A stretch of DNA of 64,000 bases from Microvirga sp. Mcv34. Its GTDB lineage: Bacteria > Pseudomonadota > Alphaproteobacteria > Rhizobiales > Beijerinckiaceae. Made by a program: the position numbers and the translations under genes. The stretch's first letter is position 1, and every line of letters starts with the position of its first letter. Shown one piece after another: positions 8,195 through 16,780 of this stretch. The stretch is from positions 1 to 64,000 of the forward strand of contig NZ_JALJRK010000005.1 in the NCBI RefSeq assembly GCF_024519725.1. The letters run 5' to 3'. Under the pieces are notes generated by a model. It saw only the letters and a program-made list of their open reading frames with translations, made no database searches and was not told where the DNA came from.

Positions 8195-9073
8195 TCATCG
8201 GCCGTATGGCTCGGCCGAGATCACGAGAAATGTCGCGTCGTCGTGGGTTTTAACACGTGGATAGGCGCCCGCCATGTGGTCGCCCCGCTCCCTTTCCCGC
8301 AATTCCTGCATCAGATCGGCTCCCTGGCCGGCCGCGAGCCGGGCATGGAGGGCACCCTCCGTATAGGCTCCGAATACATCGACGAGCCGCATGAATCCGT
8401 CCGTCGCCAGCACGACCGGGGCGCCTGATTCCACCAGCGCGTCGAAGATCAATTCCCGCCCGGCCCATGGGCGGCGCGGGTTGACGACCCAGTAGCCGTC
8501 GGGCCGGTTGAGCCTGCCGCGGTTCTCGAGAATCTGGCGCCTGACCGCCTCGGGGATCGAGCCCGGCTCGTGCTCCCTGGCCCCGAGATCCGCCAGGGTC
8601 TTCCTCTCGAAGGGCTTCGCCCGCTCGTCGCTCCACCGGACGACGCCCTGTTCCGTGGGCACAAGGGCGATCACGTCGCCGAGAAAGCGCCCCTGGATGC
8701 CGACACGTCCGCCCTGCTCCGGCCGGGCCTCGATCAGACCGAGGCAGGCGGAGGGTGTCTGATGGTCGTCGATGTCCCGGATATGGGCCGTCGCCTCCCG
8801 GAAAACCGCCTCGATGGCGCCCTCCAGCCGGTCCAGCACCGCTTCGGCGCTCCTCTCCCCGGCGAGGTTCGTCAGCCGCTCGCCGATCATGCCGGCAAGC
8901 CAGGCGGCATCGCTGCCTCCCGAAGTGAGTTGCTCGTCCGACAGACCCGTGGCCCCATCGATTACCCAGGCGAAACGACCATGCAGGCCGATCCCGTCCT
9001 CGTTGAAACGGGAGCCTGGCAGGGACATCCGGTCCAGGGACCGGAAAAGAGAAAGGGGACCAGTCGAGTTCAC
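8195..9073 (-). CDS. PP2C-like protein phosphatase
   Basis: Probable metal-dependent Ser/Thr phosphatase of the PP2C fold, 292 residues from the GTG at 9073; an ATG at 9028 gives a 277-residue alternative, and neither has a strong ribosome site. The four acidic landmarks of the fold are visible: VIDGATG, RFLGDVIALV, VLATDGFMRLVD and the C-terminal THDDATFLVI. There are no membrane segments and no sensor domain. It is first in line with the sugar ABC genes (74 bp before the binding protein), which suggests a role linked to that transporter or its substrate; the target is unknown. No partner kinase is seen. Confidence 0.72.
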   Translation of the reverse strand: MNSTGPLSLFRSLDRMSLPGSRFNEDGIGLHGRFAWVIDGATGLSDEQLTSGGSDAAWLAGMIGERLTNLAGERSAEAVLDRLEGAIEAVFREATAHIRDIDDHQTPSACLGLIEARPEQGGRVGIQGRFLGDVIALVPTEQGVVRWSDERAKPFERKTLADLGAREHEPGSIPEAVRRQILENRGRLNRPDGYWVVNPRRPWAGRELIFDALVESGAPVVLATDGFMRLVDVFGAYTEGALHARLAAGQGADLMQELRERERGDHMAGAYPRVKTHDDATFLVISAEPYGR

Positions 9074-9231
9074 GGCTTAACTGGTCTCATATTGGTCGCT
9101 TCGTGTCTATACTGGTCTTAAGGGGTGTTCACATGCTTTGAGAGCCAAAAAAGCCTTCCGGACGCTCGGTTTGATCGAATTCCGCACCTAAGCGTTAGTG
9201 CTTTGATCAACCTGTTGTCGAAGGAAGAGCC

Positions 9232-9549
9232 ATGGTCACATTGGAAATCGACGGCCAGGCCGTTGCCGTGACGAACGCGGACGAGGGGCAGGCCCGCGAA
9301 CTCTTTTTCAGTGAGAGCTTTAAAGATGACTTAAAGTCGTTTAAGAGCGAGGGCCGATCCCTCTGGGACGGCTCAGCTGCCTTGACGACACGGCCCGCAT
9401 CGGAACATGAGATCGATGCCTTCTATGAAGCCCTGGACGAAGAGGACGAGGTCGAAGAAGACGACGAAGACTATGACGGCGACCTCGATATCGATGTCGT
9501 GTTCCTGGTGTCCATCGACGAAATTGACGACGCCGCCGCCTCCGGCTGA
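9232..9549 (+). CDS. Small acidic protein of unknown function
   Basis: 105 residues, not recognised. The C-terminal third is strongly acidic (EEDEVEEDDEDYDGDLDID), while the N-terminal part looks like a small beta-alpha unit with charged residues. AAGGAAG precedes the ATG at 9232. It ends 55 bp before the DEAD-box helicase in the same direction, so the two may be co-transcribed. The acidic tail could mimic nucleic acid or bind a basic partner such as the Lys/Arg-rich helicase C-terminus; that is speculation. Confidence 0.7.
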   Translation: MVTLEIDGQAVAVTNADEGQARELFFSESFKDDLKSFKSEGRSLWDGSAALTTRPASEHEIDAFYEALDEEDEVEEDDEDYDGDLDIDVVFLVSIDEIDDAAASG

Positions 9550-9604
9550 TCATCCTTACCGGAGCCTTTAGGAGGCTCCCCAAACACGGTTCAGCCCTAT
9601 TCAC

Positions 9605-11440
9605 ATGCCTTTTCCCAAGACCAATCCAAGCCTCGAACGTGCCCTTGCCGACCGAGGCTACAACGACCCGACGCCCGTCCAGGCCGCCGTGCTGGAGCCT
9701 GATGCCCGCGACCGCGACCTCCTCGTCTCCGCCCAGACCGGCTCGGGCAAGACCGTTGCCTACGGCCTCGCGATGGCGTCCACCCTCCTGGGCGATGCCG
9801 AGCGCTTCGAGGCGCCCCGCGAGCCCCTGGCCCTGATCATCGCCCCGACCCGCGAGCTGGCCCTCCAGGTCCACCGGGAGCTCATCTGGCTCTATGGTCC
9901 GGCCGGAGCGCGGGTCGCCTCCTGCGTCGGCGGCATGGACGTGCGCCGGGAGCAGCGGGCCCTGGCCGATGGCTGCCACATCGTCGTCGGAACCCCGGGA
10001 CGCCTGCGCGACCATCTGGAGCGCGGCCGCCTCGACACCTCGAAGATGCGCGTCGTGGTGCTCGACGAGGCGGACGAGATGCTCGATCTGGGCTTCCGCG
10101 AGGACCTGGAATTCATCCTCGACGCCACGCCTGAGGACCGGCGCACGCTCCTGTTCTCCGCAACCCTGCCGAAGAACATCATCACCCTGGCCCGGCGCTA
10201 TCAGCGCGAAGCGCATCGCATCGACACCCTGGTCGAGAACGAGCCGCACGGCGACATCGAGTATCGCGCGCTCCGGATCGCTCCCAACGAAGTGGAGCAT
10301 GCGGTCGTCAACGTGCTGCGGTTCTACGAGAGCCGGGGCGCCATGGTGTTCTGCCACACCCGCGAGGCGGTGCGGCACCTGCATGCCAGCCTGATCGAGC
10401 GCGGCTTCGCGGCGGTCGCCATCTCGGGCGAGCTGACCCAGAACGAGCGCAGCAACGCCCTGCAATCCCTGCGCGATGGCCGCGCCCGCGTCTGCGTGGC
10501 GACCGACGTAGCGGCCCGCGGCATCGACCTGCCCGATCTAGGCCTGGTGATCCATTTCGACCTGCCGAACGACCACGAGACGCTTCTGCACCGCAGCGGC
10601 CGCACGGGCCGTGCCGGCCGCAAGGGCGTCTGCGTGATGCTCGTGCCCTATACGCGCCGTCGCAAGGCCGAAAGGCTGATCGACATGGCCGGCGTCGACG
10701 TCACCTGGGCCGGGGCCCCCTCCGCCGACGATATCCGCCAGCGCGACCGCGAGCGGATGATGCAGGACCCGATCTTCTCCGAAGAAGCGACGGAAGAGGA
10801 TCTCGCCATGGCGCGGGCTCTCCTTGCGGAACGCTCGGCCGAGGACATCGCCAACGCCCTGGCGCGGTTCTTCCGTGCGCGCCTGCCGGCGCCGGAGGAG
10901 ATCGTCGATGCGGGCGGAGACCGCGAGCCGCGCCAGCGCAAGGACAAGCGCGAGCGCCAGGACGAGCGCCAGCGCGGCTTCAAGGAGAGAGGTCGCGGTG
11001 GTTCGGACGAGGGATTCGAACGCTCGTCGGAGGACATGGTGTGGTTCCGCATGAGCGTCGGACGCCGCAACAACGCCGATCCCCGCTGGCTGCTGCCGAT
11101 CATCTGCCGCCTGGGCCACGTGACGAAGAAGGAAATCGGCTCGATCAAGATCTTCGATCGCGAGACCAAGTTCGAGATCGCCAAGTCCCACGCGCCGAAA
11201 TTCGCCTCGGCGGTCCGCAAGTCCAACGACGAGGACATTCGGATCGAGCCCGCTGATGCCGGACCGGGCAAGGCCCCCGACAGGCGGCCCCGCGAAGGCA
11301 AGCCGTGGGACAAGCCGAAGGGCAAGGGCCCCCAGGAGCGAAGCGGCCCTCCTCCCTTCCGCGCCGCGAAGGACAGCAAAGGTCCAAAGGACCACAAGCG
11401 CCCGAAGGACAAGAAGCGGTCCGCCGATAAGCGCCCCTGA
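9605..11440 (+). CDS. DEAD-box ATP-dependent RNA helicase with DbpA-type RNA-binding domain
   Basis: RNA unwinding in ribosome assembly or RNA turnover. 611 residues. RecA1 shows the Q motif PTPVQ, motif I AQTGSGKT (43-50), PTRELALQ, TPGRL, DEAD (154-157) and SAT; RecA2 shows VATDVAARGIDLP and HRSGRTGRAG. After a charged linker (about 430-475), MVWFRMSVGRRNNADPRWLL to about residue 550 matches the small C-terminal RNA-binding domain of the DbpA/CsdA group, which binds structured RNA. The last 50 residues are a Lys/Pro/Arg-rich tail. A strong intrinsic terminator follows 10 bp after the stop. Confidence 0.95.
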   Translation: MPFPKTNPSLERALADRGYNDPTPVQAAVLEPDARDRDLLVSAQTGSGKTVAYGLAMASTLLGDAERFEAPREPLALIIAPTRELALQVHRELIWLYGPAGARVASCVGGMDVRREQRALADGCHIVVGTPGRLRDHLERGRLDTSKMRVVVLDEADEMLDLGFREDLEFILDATPEDRRTLLFSATLPKNIITLARRYQREAHRIDTLVENEPHGDIEYRALRIAPNEVEHAVVNVLRFYESRGAMVFCHTREAVRHLHASLIERGFAAVAISGELTQNERSNALQSLRDGRARVCVATDVAARGIDLPDLGLVIHFDLPNDHETLLHRSGRTGRAGRKGVCVMLVPYTRRRKAERLIDMAGVDVTWAGAPSADDIRQRDRERMMQDPIFSEEATEEDLAMARALLAERSAEDIANALARFFRARLPAPEEIVDAGGDREPRQRKDKRERQDERQRGFKERGRGGSDEGFERSSEDMVWFRMSVGRRNNADPRWLLPIICRLGHVTKKEIGSIKIFDRETKFEIAKSHAPKFASAVRKSNDEDIRIEPADAGPGKAPDRRPREGKPWDKPKGKGPQERSGPPPFRAAKDSKGPKDHKRPKDKKRSADKRP

Positions 11441-11449
11441 GGAACGAAA

Positions 11450-11490
11450 CAGGCCGGGACATGCTGATGTCCCGGCCTGAATTTTTTTTT
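11450..11490 (+). terminator. Rho-independent terminator after the helicase gene
   Basis: Perfect 13-bp arms CAGGCCGGGACAT / ATGTCCCGGCCTG around the loop GCTG (11450-11479), followed directly by a run of T residues. Starts 10 bp after the helicase stop codon. Confidence 0.93.
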
Positions 11491-11679
11491 GCGACACAGA
11501 AGCGAGCGGAGAGTTCCCTATCGTGTCGGCTTCTCAAGACAAACGGCCCAGTTCCAGACGAACGACAGGAAGGCCGCTTGCCATGACGCAACGCAGCAAA
11601 CATATTGTGCATTGCAACATCGACCCCATATGAGGCGTTGGCTTTGAGATAACTCCTTACCCGAAAGGGCCCAGTCATT

Positions 11680-12888
11680 ATGCAACGCTTAGGGCAAATG
11701 ATTCGCCAATTGGCGCATTACCGCCGCCAGTGGGAAACCGCGATGAACGCATCGAACGCGGCTTCCCCTGCAATGGGAACTCCATCGATGCCGACCCGGC
11801 TGAACGAAGTCACCGGATTCGGCTCCAATCCTGGCAATCTGAGAATGTTGACTTACGTTCCGGAAAGTCTGCCGCCCTCACCTGCCCTCGTGGTCGTCCT
11901 GCATGGCTGCACGCAGACGGCGGCCGGTTACGATCACGGCTCCGGCTGGTCGTCGCTTGCGGACCGCTACGGCTTCGTCCTCCTCTATGCGGAGCAGCAG
12001 GAGACCAACAACCCGAAGCGCTGCTTCAACTGGTTCCAGCTTGCCGACATCGAACGCGATCGCGGCGAGGCCCATTCGATCCGGCAAATGGTCGAGCATG
12101 CGGTCGAGCATCACAGCCTGGATCGCGACCGGATCTTCGTGACCGGACTTTCGGCGGGCGGCGCCATGACCGCGACCATGCTGGCAGCCTATCCGGAGGT
12201 CTTCGCGGGCGGCGCCATCATCGCTGGCCTGCCCTATCGCTCCGCCACCAGCATTCCGGAAGCCTTCGAGAGCATGTTCCAGGGGCAGACGCGTTCCGCT
12301 GAGGAGTGGGGCGCTCTCGTACGCGAAGCGTCCCCGCACAGGGGTCCGTGGCCCAAAGTGTCTGTCTGGCACGGCAGCGCCGACGCGACGGTCAAGCCAA
12401 TGAATGCGGGCGAGATCATCAAGCAATGGACGAATGTCCACGGCCTGCCTGCGGAGGCGAGCCGCAGCGACATCGTGGACGGCTATCCGAGGCGCGCCTG
12501 GACCGATGGCTCGGGCGGCGAGATCATCGAGGAATACGTCATCACCGGCATGGCCCACGGCACTCCCCTGGCCGTCGGGAACGACGAGCACAATTACGGA
12601 ACGGCAGGCCCCTTCCTGCTCGATGTCGGCATCTCGTCGAGCTATCGGATTGCCAAGTTCTGGGGATTGACGGAAGGCTTCGAAGGTCAAGCATTCCGCA
12701 GGGTCCCGGATGATGCCGTCGCACAGAACACGACAGCGACCATCCACGCGCTTCCCACCGCAAGGGATGAGCCGGTCCGGGAGGATGCCGCGCGCGACGC
12801 ACCGCGGGGCAACCGGCCGCCGCCGTCTCACCTGGATATCGGCTCGGTGATCACGAAGGCACTCAGGTCCGCCGGCCTGATGAAGTAA
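11680..12888 (+). CDS. PHB-depolymerase-family (LpqC-type) alpha/beta-hydrolase esterase
   Basis: Alpha/beta-hydrolase of the esterase-PHB-depolymerase family, 402 residues. Catalytic residues can be placed: nucleophile Ser158 in GLSAGG, Asp235 in HGSADATV, His293 in GMAHGTPL; the oxyanion region is LHGCTQT. There is no clear signal peptide (the N-terminus MQRLGQMIRQLAHYRRQW is basic and amphipathic), so it is probably cytosolic and may act on intracellular polyester or another ester. The C-terminal 80 residues are low in structure. It follows a 240-bp leader holding the helicase terminator and an ATATTGTGCATTG element. Substrate is unproved. Confidence 0.85.
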   Translation: MQRLGQMIRQLAHYRRQWETAMNASNAASPAMGTPSMPTRLNEVTGFGSNPGNLRMLTYVPESLPPSPALVVVLHGCTQTAAGYDHGSGWSSLADRYGFVLLYAEQQETNNPKRCFNWFQLADIERDRGEAHSIRQMVEHAVEHHSLDRDRIFVTGLSAGGAMTATMLAAYPEVFAGGAIIAGLPYRSATSIPEAFESMFQGQTRSAEEWGALVREASPHRGPWPKVSVWHGSADATVKPMNAGEIIKQWTNVHGLPAEASRSDIVDGYPRRAWTDGSGGEIIEEYVITGMAHGTPLAVGNDEHNYGTAGPFLLDVGISSSYRIAKFWGLTEGFEGQAFRRVPDDAVAQNTTATIHALPTARDEPVREDAARDAPRGNRPPPSHLDIGSVITKALRSAGLMK

Positions 12889-12946
12889 ACCGCGCGCTAA
12901 GGCGTGGGAGGCCATTCCGCGAGGAGCGAGGCTTCATCGAAGGTTC

Positions 12947-12981
12947 GAACAGGCATTCTGATCACTTCGGAATGCCTGTTC
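12947..12981. terminator. Stem-loop between convergent genes
   Basis: Perfect 12-bp arms GAACAGGCATTC / GAATGCCTGTTC with an 11-base loop, between the converging esterase and DUF1194 genes. The tails lack a strong T-run, so it may be a bidirectional terminator or a 3'-end stabiliser. Confidence 0.6.
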
Positions 12982-13003
12982 GACTCGTTGGACCTTGCGC
13001 CTT

Positions 13004-13816
13004 TCAGGGCTTCTTCTCCTGGCTCAAAAGGTCCTCCTGCTTTCGCTTCTCACCAGTGATGCAGTTCATGCTTCCCGCCTGAGCCGGGACGATCATGGAA
13101 CGCGCGCCGCCGGTCCCCGCGACCTCACGCATGATCTTCGTGCGGACCACCATGGCGAACTGTTCCGGATCATGCACGGGGATCACGAAAGAGCCGGCCC
13201 CACCGATCACGCATTCCCTATAATAGAGATCCAGATCCTCCTGCTCCGCATTGCCGGTGCCGCGATTGAACATGATGGGCAGGCCATTGATGATGATGCC
13301 GTCCGCAACCGCCTCATCGCGCGCATAGGTGACATGGCGGCCATCGTTGTTCGGACCGTCGCCGGATATATCGACGACGCGGCGGAGCGGTGCGCCTCCC
13401 AACTGATCGAAGAGCTTGCGGCTTTGGTCGATGACCCCGGAGATCGAGGTCATCCCCGCCTGGCGAATGGGCTGGTAGGCGAGTTGGTTTGAGAACGACC
13501 TCGCCTTCTCAGGACTGTCGATGACCATCCAGGGCACGATGACCCGCTGATCCTTGACGCCCGACCATTCGACATAGGTCACCGCGATGCGGCCATTCAG
13601 GCCGCTCCCGATGGCTTCATGGACGAGGGAGGACCGGAAAGCGTCGATGAAACCTTCCCGCTGGAGTCCCTGCTCGTCGCTCTCCATGGAGGACGACACA
13701 TCGACCGCGATCACGAGGGCGACATCGAGCTGGGTTTCCGGAGCGACAGGACTGGCGGCAAGAACTTCACCGGCCAGCAGAAAGAACGCGAGAGTACTCA
13801 GGAACCTATTCGCCAT
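13004..13816 (-). CDS. DUF1194 protein with von Willebrand A-like domain, exported
   Basis: 270 residues. A signal peptide (MANRFLSTLAFFLLAGEVLA) is followed by a VWA fold: VIAVDVSSSMESDE carries the MIDAS metal motif DxSxS, with VDISGDGPNNDGR as the second metal loop. This matches the DUF1194 family, whose role is unknown. The ATG at 13816 has GGAGG five bases upstream, so it is preferred over the GTG six bases earlier. Probably periplasmic and metal-dependent in ligand binding. It stands alone, convergent with the esterase. Confidence 0.82.
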   Translation of the reverse strand: MANRFLSTLAFFLLAGEVLAASPVAPETQLDVALVIAVDVSSSMESDEQGLQREGFIDAFRSSLVHEAIGSGLNGRIAVTYVEWSGVKDQRVIVPWMVIDSPEKARSFSNQLAYQPIRQAGMTSISGVIDQSRKLFDQLGGAPLRRVVDISGDGPNNDGRHVTYARDEAVADGIIINGLPIMFNRGTGNAEQEDLDLYYRECVIGGAGSFVIPVHDPEQFAMVVRTKIMREVAGTGGARSMIVPAQAGSMNCITGEKRKQEDLLSQEKKP

Positions 13817-14085
13817 GACCACCTCCGCTCCCGGCCCTTGATCATGCGATCGTGGCCAAGATTACTGTGCATCAACATTCCACTGAGTCATTTGATACGC
13901 ACACTTGGCCGATAAATCGGCAAATCTACTTCAAGCGATCGCTCGTCCTTTTCGACGATCCCCTGCAGGGCGTTCCACTCCGCAACCCTCCGGTACGACG
14001 TAATAAAATCCACCCTCTATACGCAGAGCAGACAGGGGGTAACCGTTCGAGTAATGATTTCTTACGCTACGCAAAGGGCAAAACC

Positions 14086-14325
14086 ATGAAACCTGATATG
14101 GATATGATCGGCGCTCTCACCAGTTTCTCCGTTGGTACGCTCGACGGCCGTGATGCGATGATGGTGATCGAACTCGCGACAACGCCTGAAGAATACGAGC
14201 AGGGCATTCGCCATCAGATGCCGGTTGCCATGACCCCCGAGCATGCCCGGGAGTTGGGCGAGGCTCTCCTGCTCGCCGCCAGGGCGGCCGAGATGGGCGA
14301 GGCGCCGAGCTACGCGTTCAACTGA
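14086..14325 (+). CDS. Small hypothetical protein
   Basis: 79 residues, not recognised. AAGG lies about eight bases before the ATG at 14086; the frame is open further upstream to 13852, but that part is AT-richer and has no suitable start. The chain is mostly predicted helix in its second half (EHARELGEALLLAARAAEMGEA), with an N-terminal strand-rich part (FSVGTLDGRDAMMVIELATT). Soluble and acidic. Confidence 0.55.
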   Translation: MKPDMDMIGALTSFSVGTLDGRDAMMVIELATTPEEYEQGIRHQMPVAMTPEHARELGEALLLAARAAEMGEAPSYAFN

Positions 14326-14861
14326 TCGAAGCGTTCCCCTCAGAAAGCGTAAACACCAGTCGGCCGACACCGACCTGCCTCTTCCAAGTTCACATTGAAA
14401 CGAAAGTGCTCGTGTGGAGCCTCATTGCGGTCAGGGCTGAGCACAGAAAAAATTGCGTATTGTTCCTTGGCGCATCGTGTGCCCCTCGGCCGCTCCGGAT
14501 GATGCGTCACTTGAGAGCTCGAGCATCGGCTGCGTCCCAAAACCGGGCCCGCTTTGGGGCCGATGCTTCAGAACGTTCTTCGGTAAAGCTGATCCTACTC
14601 GCCGCCTCAAGATGTCGCGCGAAAACGCAGTGAGTTGGCGTTACGCGAATGGATGGATTTCTACATCAAGACGAATTGTCGAAGGGCGGATTTATCCCCT
14701 GCCCCATGGTCATTTATCTTCGTCAAGGCCGACTGACCGGAACGTTACCTGCAATGTCGGCGGATGTTCACGGCGCAGCGAGCGCCCGAAGCCTCTCGAT
14801 TTCTTGCAGAACGGACCACGTCCACCGCTACACTCGGAAAGACGACACCACTTCGCAAACG
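14326..14861. other. Non-coding stretch
   Basis: About 540 bp between the small hypothetical gene and the HU terminator. Open frames here lack ribosome sites and family resemblance, so I call no gene. It holds one palindromic repeat (14522-14567). Confidence 0.5.
14522..14567. repeat. Degenerate palindromic repeat
   Basis: Outer arms AGCATCGG / CCGATGCT and inner CCCAAA / TTTGGG. It looks like a decayed copy of the unit at 20013-20065, which shares the GCATCGG and CCCAAAA blocks in the same order. Confidence 0.5.
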
Positions 14862-14890
14862 AAAAGAGCAAGGCGGAGACCGCCTTGCTC
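14862..14890 (-). terminator. Rho-independent terminator of the HU gene
   Basis: Perfect 11-bp arms GAGCAAGGCGG / CCGCCTTGCTC with a 3-base loop (14866-14890). Read on the minus strand it is followed by TTTT. It lies about 55 bp after the HU stop. Confidence 0.88.
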
Positions 14891-14944
14891 TCTGGCTGGA
14901 GTTAGCCGGAACGCGCGTCAGACGCTGTTCCCTCGTGACCAGGA

Positions 14945-15430
14945 TCAGATGGATTCCTTGAGGTCCTTGGCCGCGCGGAAGGCGATCTTCTTCGAAGCCT
15001 TGATCTTCACCGGCTCGCCGGTCTGCGGATTGCGGCCCATGCGGGCGGCGCGCTTGCGCACCTGGAGGATGCCGAGGCCCGACAGGCGAATCTTGTCGCC
15101 CTTCTTCAGGCTCTTGGTGATCATCTCGACGACGTGAGTCAGCATCTCGTTGGCTTGGCGCTTGGGAAGCTCGTGCAGCTCGGAGAGCTTCTCGGCGATA
15201 TGGCGCAGCGTCAGGATCGGAGACGATGCCGAGGAGGATGCCTTCGCAACCTTCTTCACAGCCGCCTTCTTCGCCGGTGCCTTGGTCGCAGCGGCCTTGG
15301 TCGCAGCAGCCTTGCTGGCGGCCTTTGCCGGTGCCTTGGCAGCCTTCGACGATGCCTTCGCTGCAGCCTTAGGGGCCGCAGCCTTCTTGGCCGGGGCCTT
15401 CTTGGAAACCTTGGTTGCAGTCTTGGCCAT
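14945..15430 (-). CDS. HU-family histone-like protein with Ala/Lys-rich N-terminal tail
   Basis: Nucleoid DNA-binding protein, 161 residues. Residues 72-161 are a complete HU domain, with the beta-arm signature near GRNPQTGEPVKIKASKK (133-149). Residues 1-70 are an extension built of Lys, Ala and Pro repeats (AKKAAAP, KAPAKAASK), resembling histone H1 tails. The ATG at 15430 has AAGGAG six bases upstream, so the tail is truly part of the protein. Ordinary HU is about 90 residues. HU with a basic tail is known from Deinococcus (N-terminal) and mycobacteria (C-terminal). It is monocistronic, with its own terminator. Confidence 0.93.
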   Translation of the reverse strand: MAKTATKVSKKAPAKKAAAPKAAAKASSKAAKAPAKAASKAAATKAAATKAPAKKAAVKKVAKASSSASSPILTLRHIAEKLSELHELPKRQANEMLTHVVEMITKSLKKGDKIRLSGLGILQVRKRAARMGRNPQTGEPVKIKASKKIAFRAAKDLKESI

Positions 15431-15848
15431 CAGAAACTCCTTATTGTAGATGGTGAATGCGTAAGACAGCAGAATCTCAATAACGCGTTCAGCCAAGAAT
15501 TAAAGATGGCAAAGCCAGCTTTCCGCACAATAGTACGGGTTACTTGTCGATTTCTCGTCAAGAAGGGCCTGAATGCTGGTGCTACGAGGCTTTCAAACGC
15601 GCTCGCAATCCGAACCCGGACGGGGATCGAAGCGGCTTGAGGGCAAAGAACTCGCGCTCGCAGAACCGCATTTAGAGCCCGCCCGTGGAATATCGCGCGA
15701 ATGGCCTGCCTCTTCCTCGTCTTAGGGCTGGACATGCAGGGATATTTTGATGTCACCTCCCTTGTCGCAAAATCGCAGTATTCCGGTTATGGGATCGGAA
15801 ATGGGCTGACGCTCACAACAGTCAAAAAAGTAGCGCCACGGTGGAAAC
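15431..15848. other. Divergent intergenic region between HU and kdgK
   Basis: About 420 bp that must hold the HU and kdgK promoters. I see no convincing gene, repeat or named operator in it. The part next to HU is AT-richer than its surroundings. Confidence 0.4.
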
Positions 15849-16745
15849 ATGACAAAAGTCGCCTGCATCGGTGAATGCATGATCGAGCTTCGTGAGGAGG
15901 CCGACGGCCGGTTGTCGAGGGGCTATGGCGGCGATACGTTCAACACCGCCGTCTATCTGGCTCGCCTCGGAACCCGGACCGACTACATCACCGCGCTGGG
16001 AGACGACAGCTGGAGCGATGAGTTGATCGCGGCCTGGAACAAGGAAGGCGTTGGGACGCAACGGGTGCTGCGCCTGCCCGGTCGCCTCCCGGGTCTTTAC
16101 ATCATCCAGACGGATCCGAAGGGCGAACGTCGCTTCTCCTACTGGCGCGAAACAGCGGCTGCGCGTCTGCTCTTCCAGGCGCCGGAAGCCGCGAGCATCA
16201 TCGAAGCCATCGGCAGCTACGATCTCATCTATCTCTCGGGCATTTCCCTCTCGCTCTATGGGGAGAGCGGGCGCGAGCGCCTGTTCGACGTTCTTCGCGA
16301 TGCCCGTTCCAAGGGCCGTCGCGTGGCCTTCGACACGAATTTCCGCCCGCGCGGCTGGCCGGATCCAGAAGTCGCGCGAGCCGCCTTCCGCGAGGCCTTC
16401 GCATGCGCCGACATCATCCTCGCGTCAACGGAAGACCTCGACCTGCTGTTCGGCGACACGGGGGGCGAGGAACTTCTAGCCTTCTCCGACCGTGCCGAGA
16501 TCGTCCTCAAGCATCCCGACCTGACCTGCCGCGTCCTGTCGCAAGGAGAGGACATTCTCGTGCCCGGCAAGCCGGCGGAGGACGTGGTCGACACCACGGC
16601 GGCCGGCGACAGCTTCGCCGCCGCATATCTGAATGCGCGCCTGTCGGATGAAAGCCCGCGCTCCGCTGCGGCGGCAGGCCATCGCCTCGCCGGGCAGGTC
16701 GTGCGCTATCGCGGCGCGATCATCCCGCGCGAAGCCATGCCATAG
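15849..16745 (+). CDS. kdgK: 2-dehydro-3-deoxygluconokinase (PfkB family)
   Basis: Phosphorylates KDG to KDPG with ATP in the cytoplasm. 298 residues, typical ribokinase-family length. The N-terminus MTKVACIGECMIEL and GYGGDTFNTAVYLARLG form PfkB signature 1, and DTTAAGDSFAAAYL near residue 250 is signature 2 with the catalytic Asp. YLSGISLSL and FDTNFRPRGW are characteristic of KdgK. A KDPG aldolase gene follows 35 bp later, so together they make the lower Entner-Doudoroff branch for KDG from hexuronates or similar sugars. Confidence 0.9.
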   Translation: MTKVACIGECMIELREEADGRLSRGYGGDTFNTAVYLARLGTRTDYITALGDDSWSDELIAAWNKEGVGTQRVLRLPGRLPGLYIIQTDPKGERRFSYWRETAAARLLFQAPEAASIIEAIGSYDLIYLSGISLSLYGESGRERLFDVLRDARSKGRRVAFDTNFRPRGWPDPEVARAAFREAFACADIILASTEDLDLLFGDTGGEELLAFSDRAEIVLKHPDLTCRVLSQGEDILVPGKPAEDVVDTTAAGDSFAAAYLNARLSDESPRSAAAAGHRLAGQVVRYRGAIIPREAMP

Positions 16746-16780
16746 TGCCCTATAACCGCTTTATCCAGGGAGTCCCTCTC

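Noticed and set aside
14326-14944. Open frames of about 150-160 codons between the small hypothetical gene and HU
   Set aside because: They overlap each other, lack ribosome sites, cross the HU terminator and have no recognisable composition.
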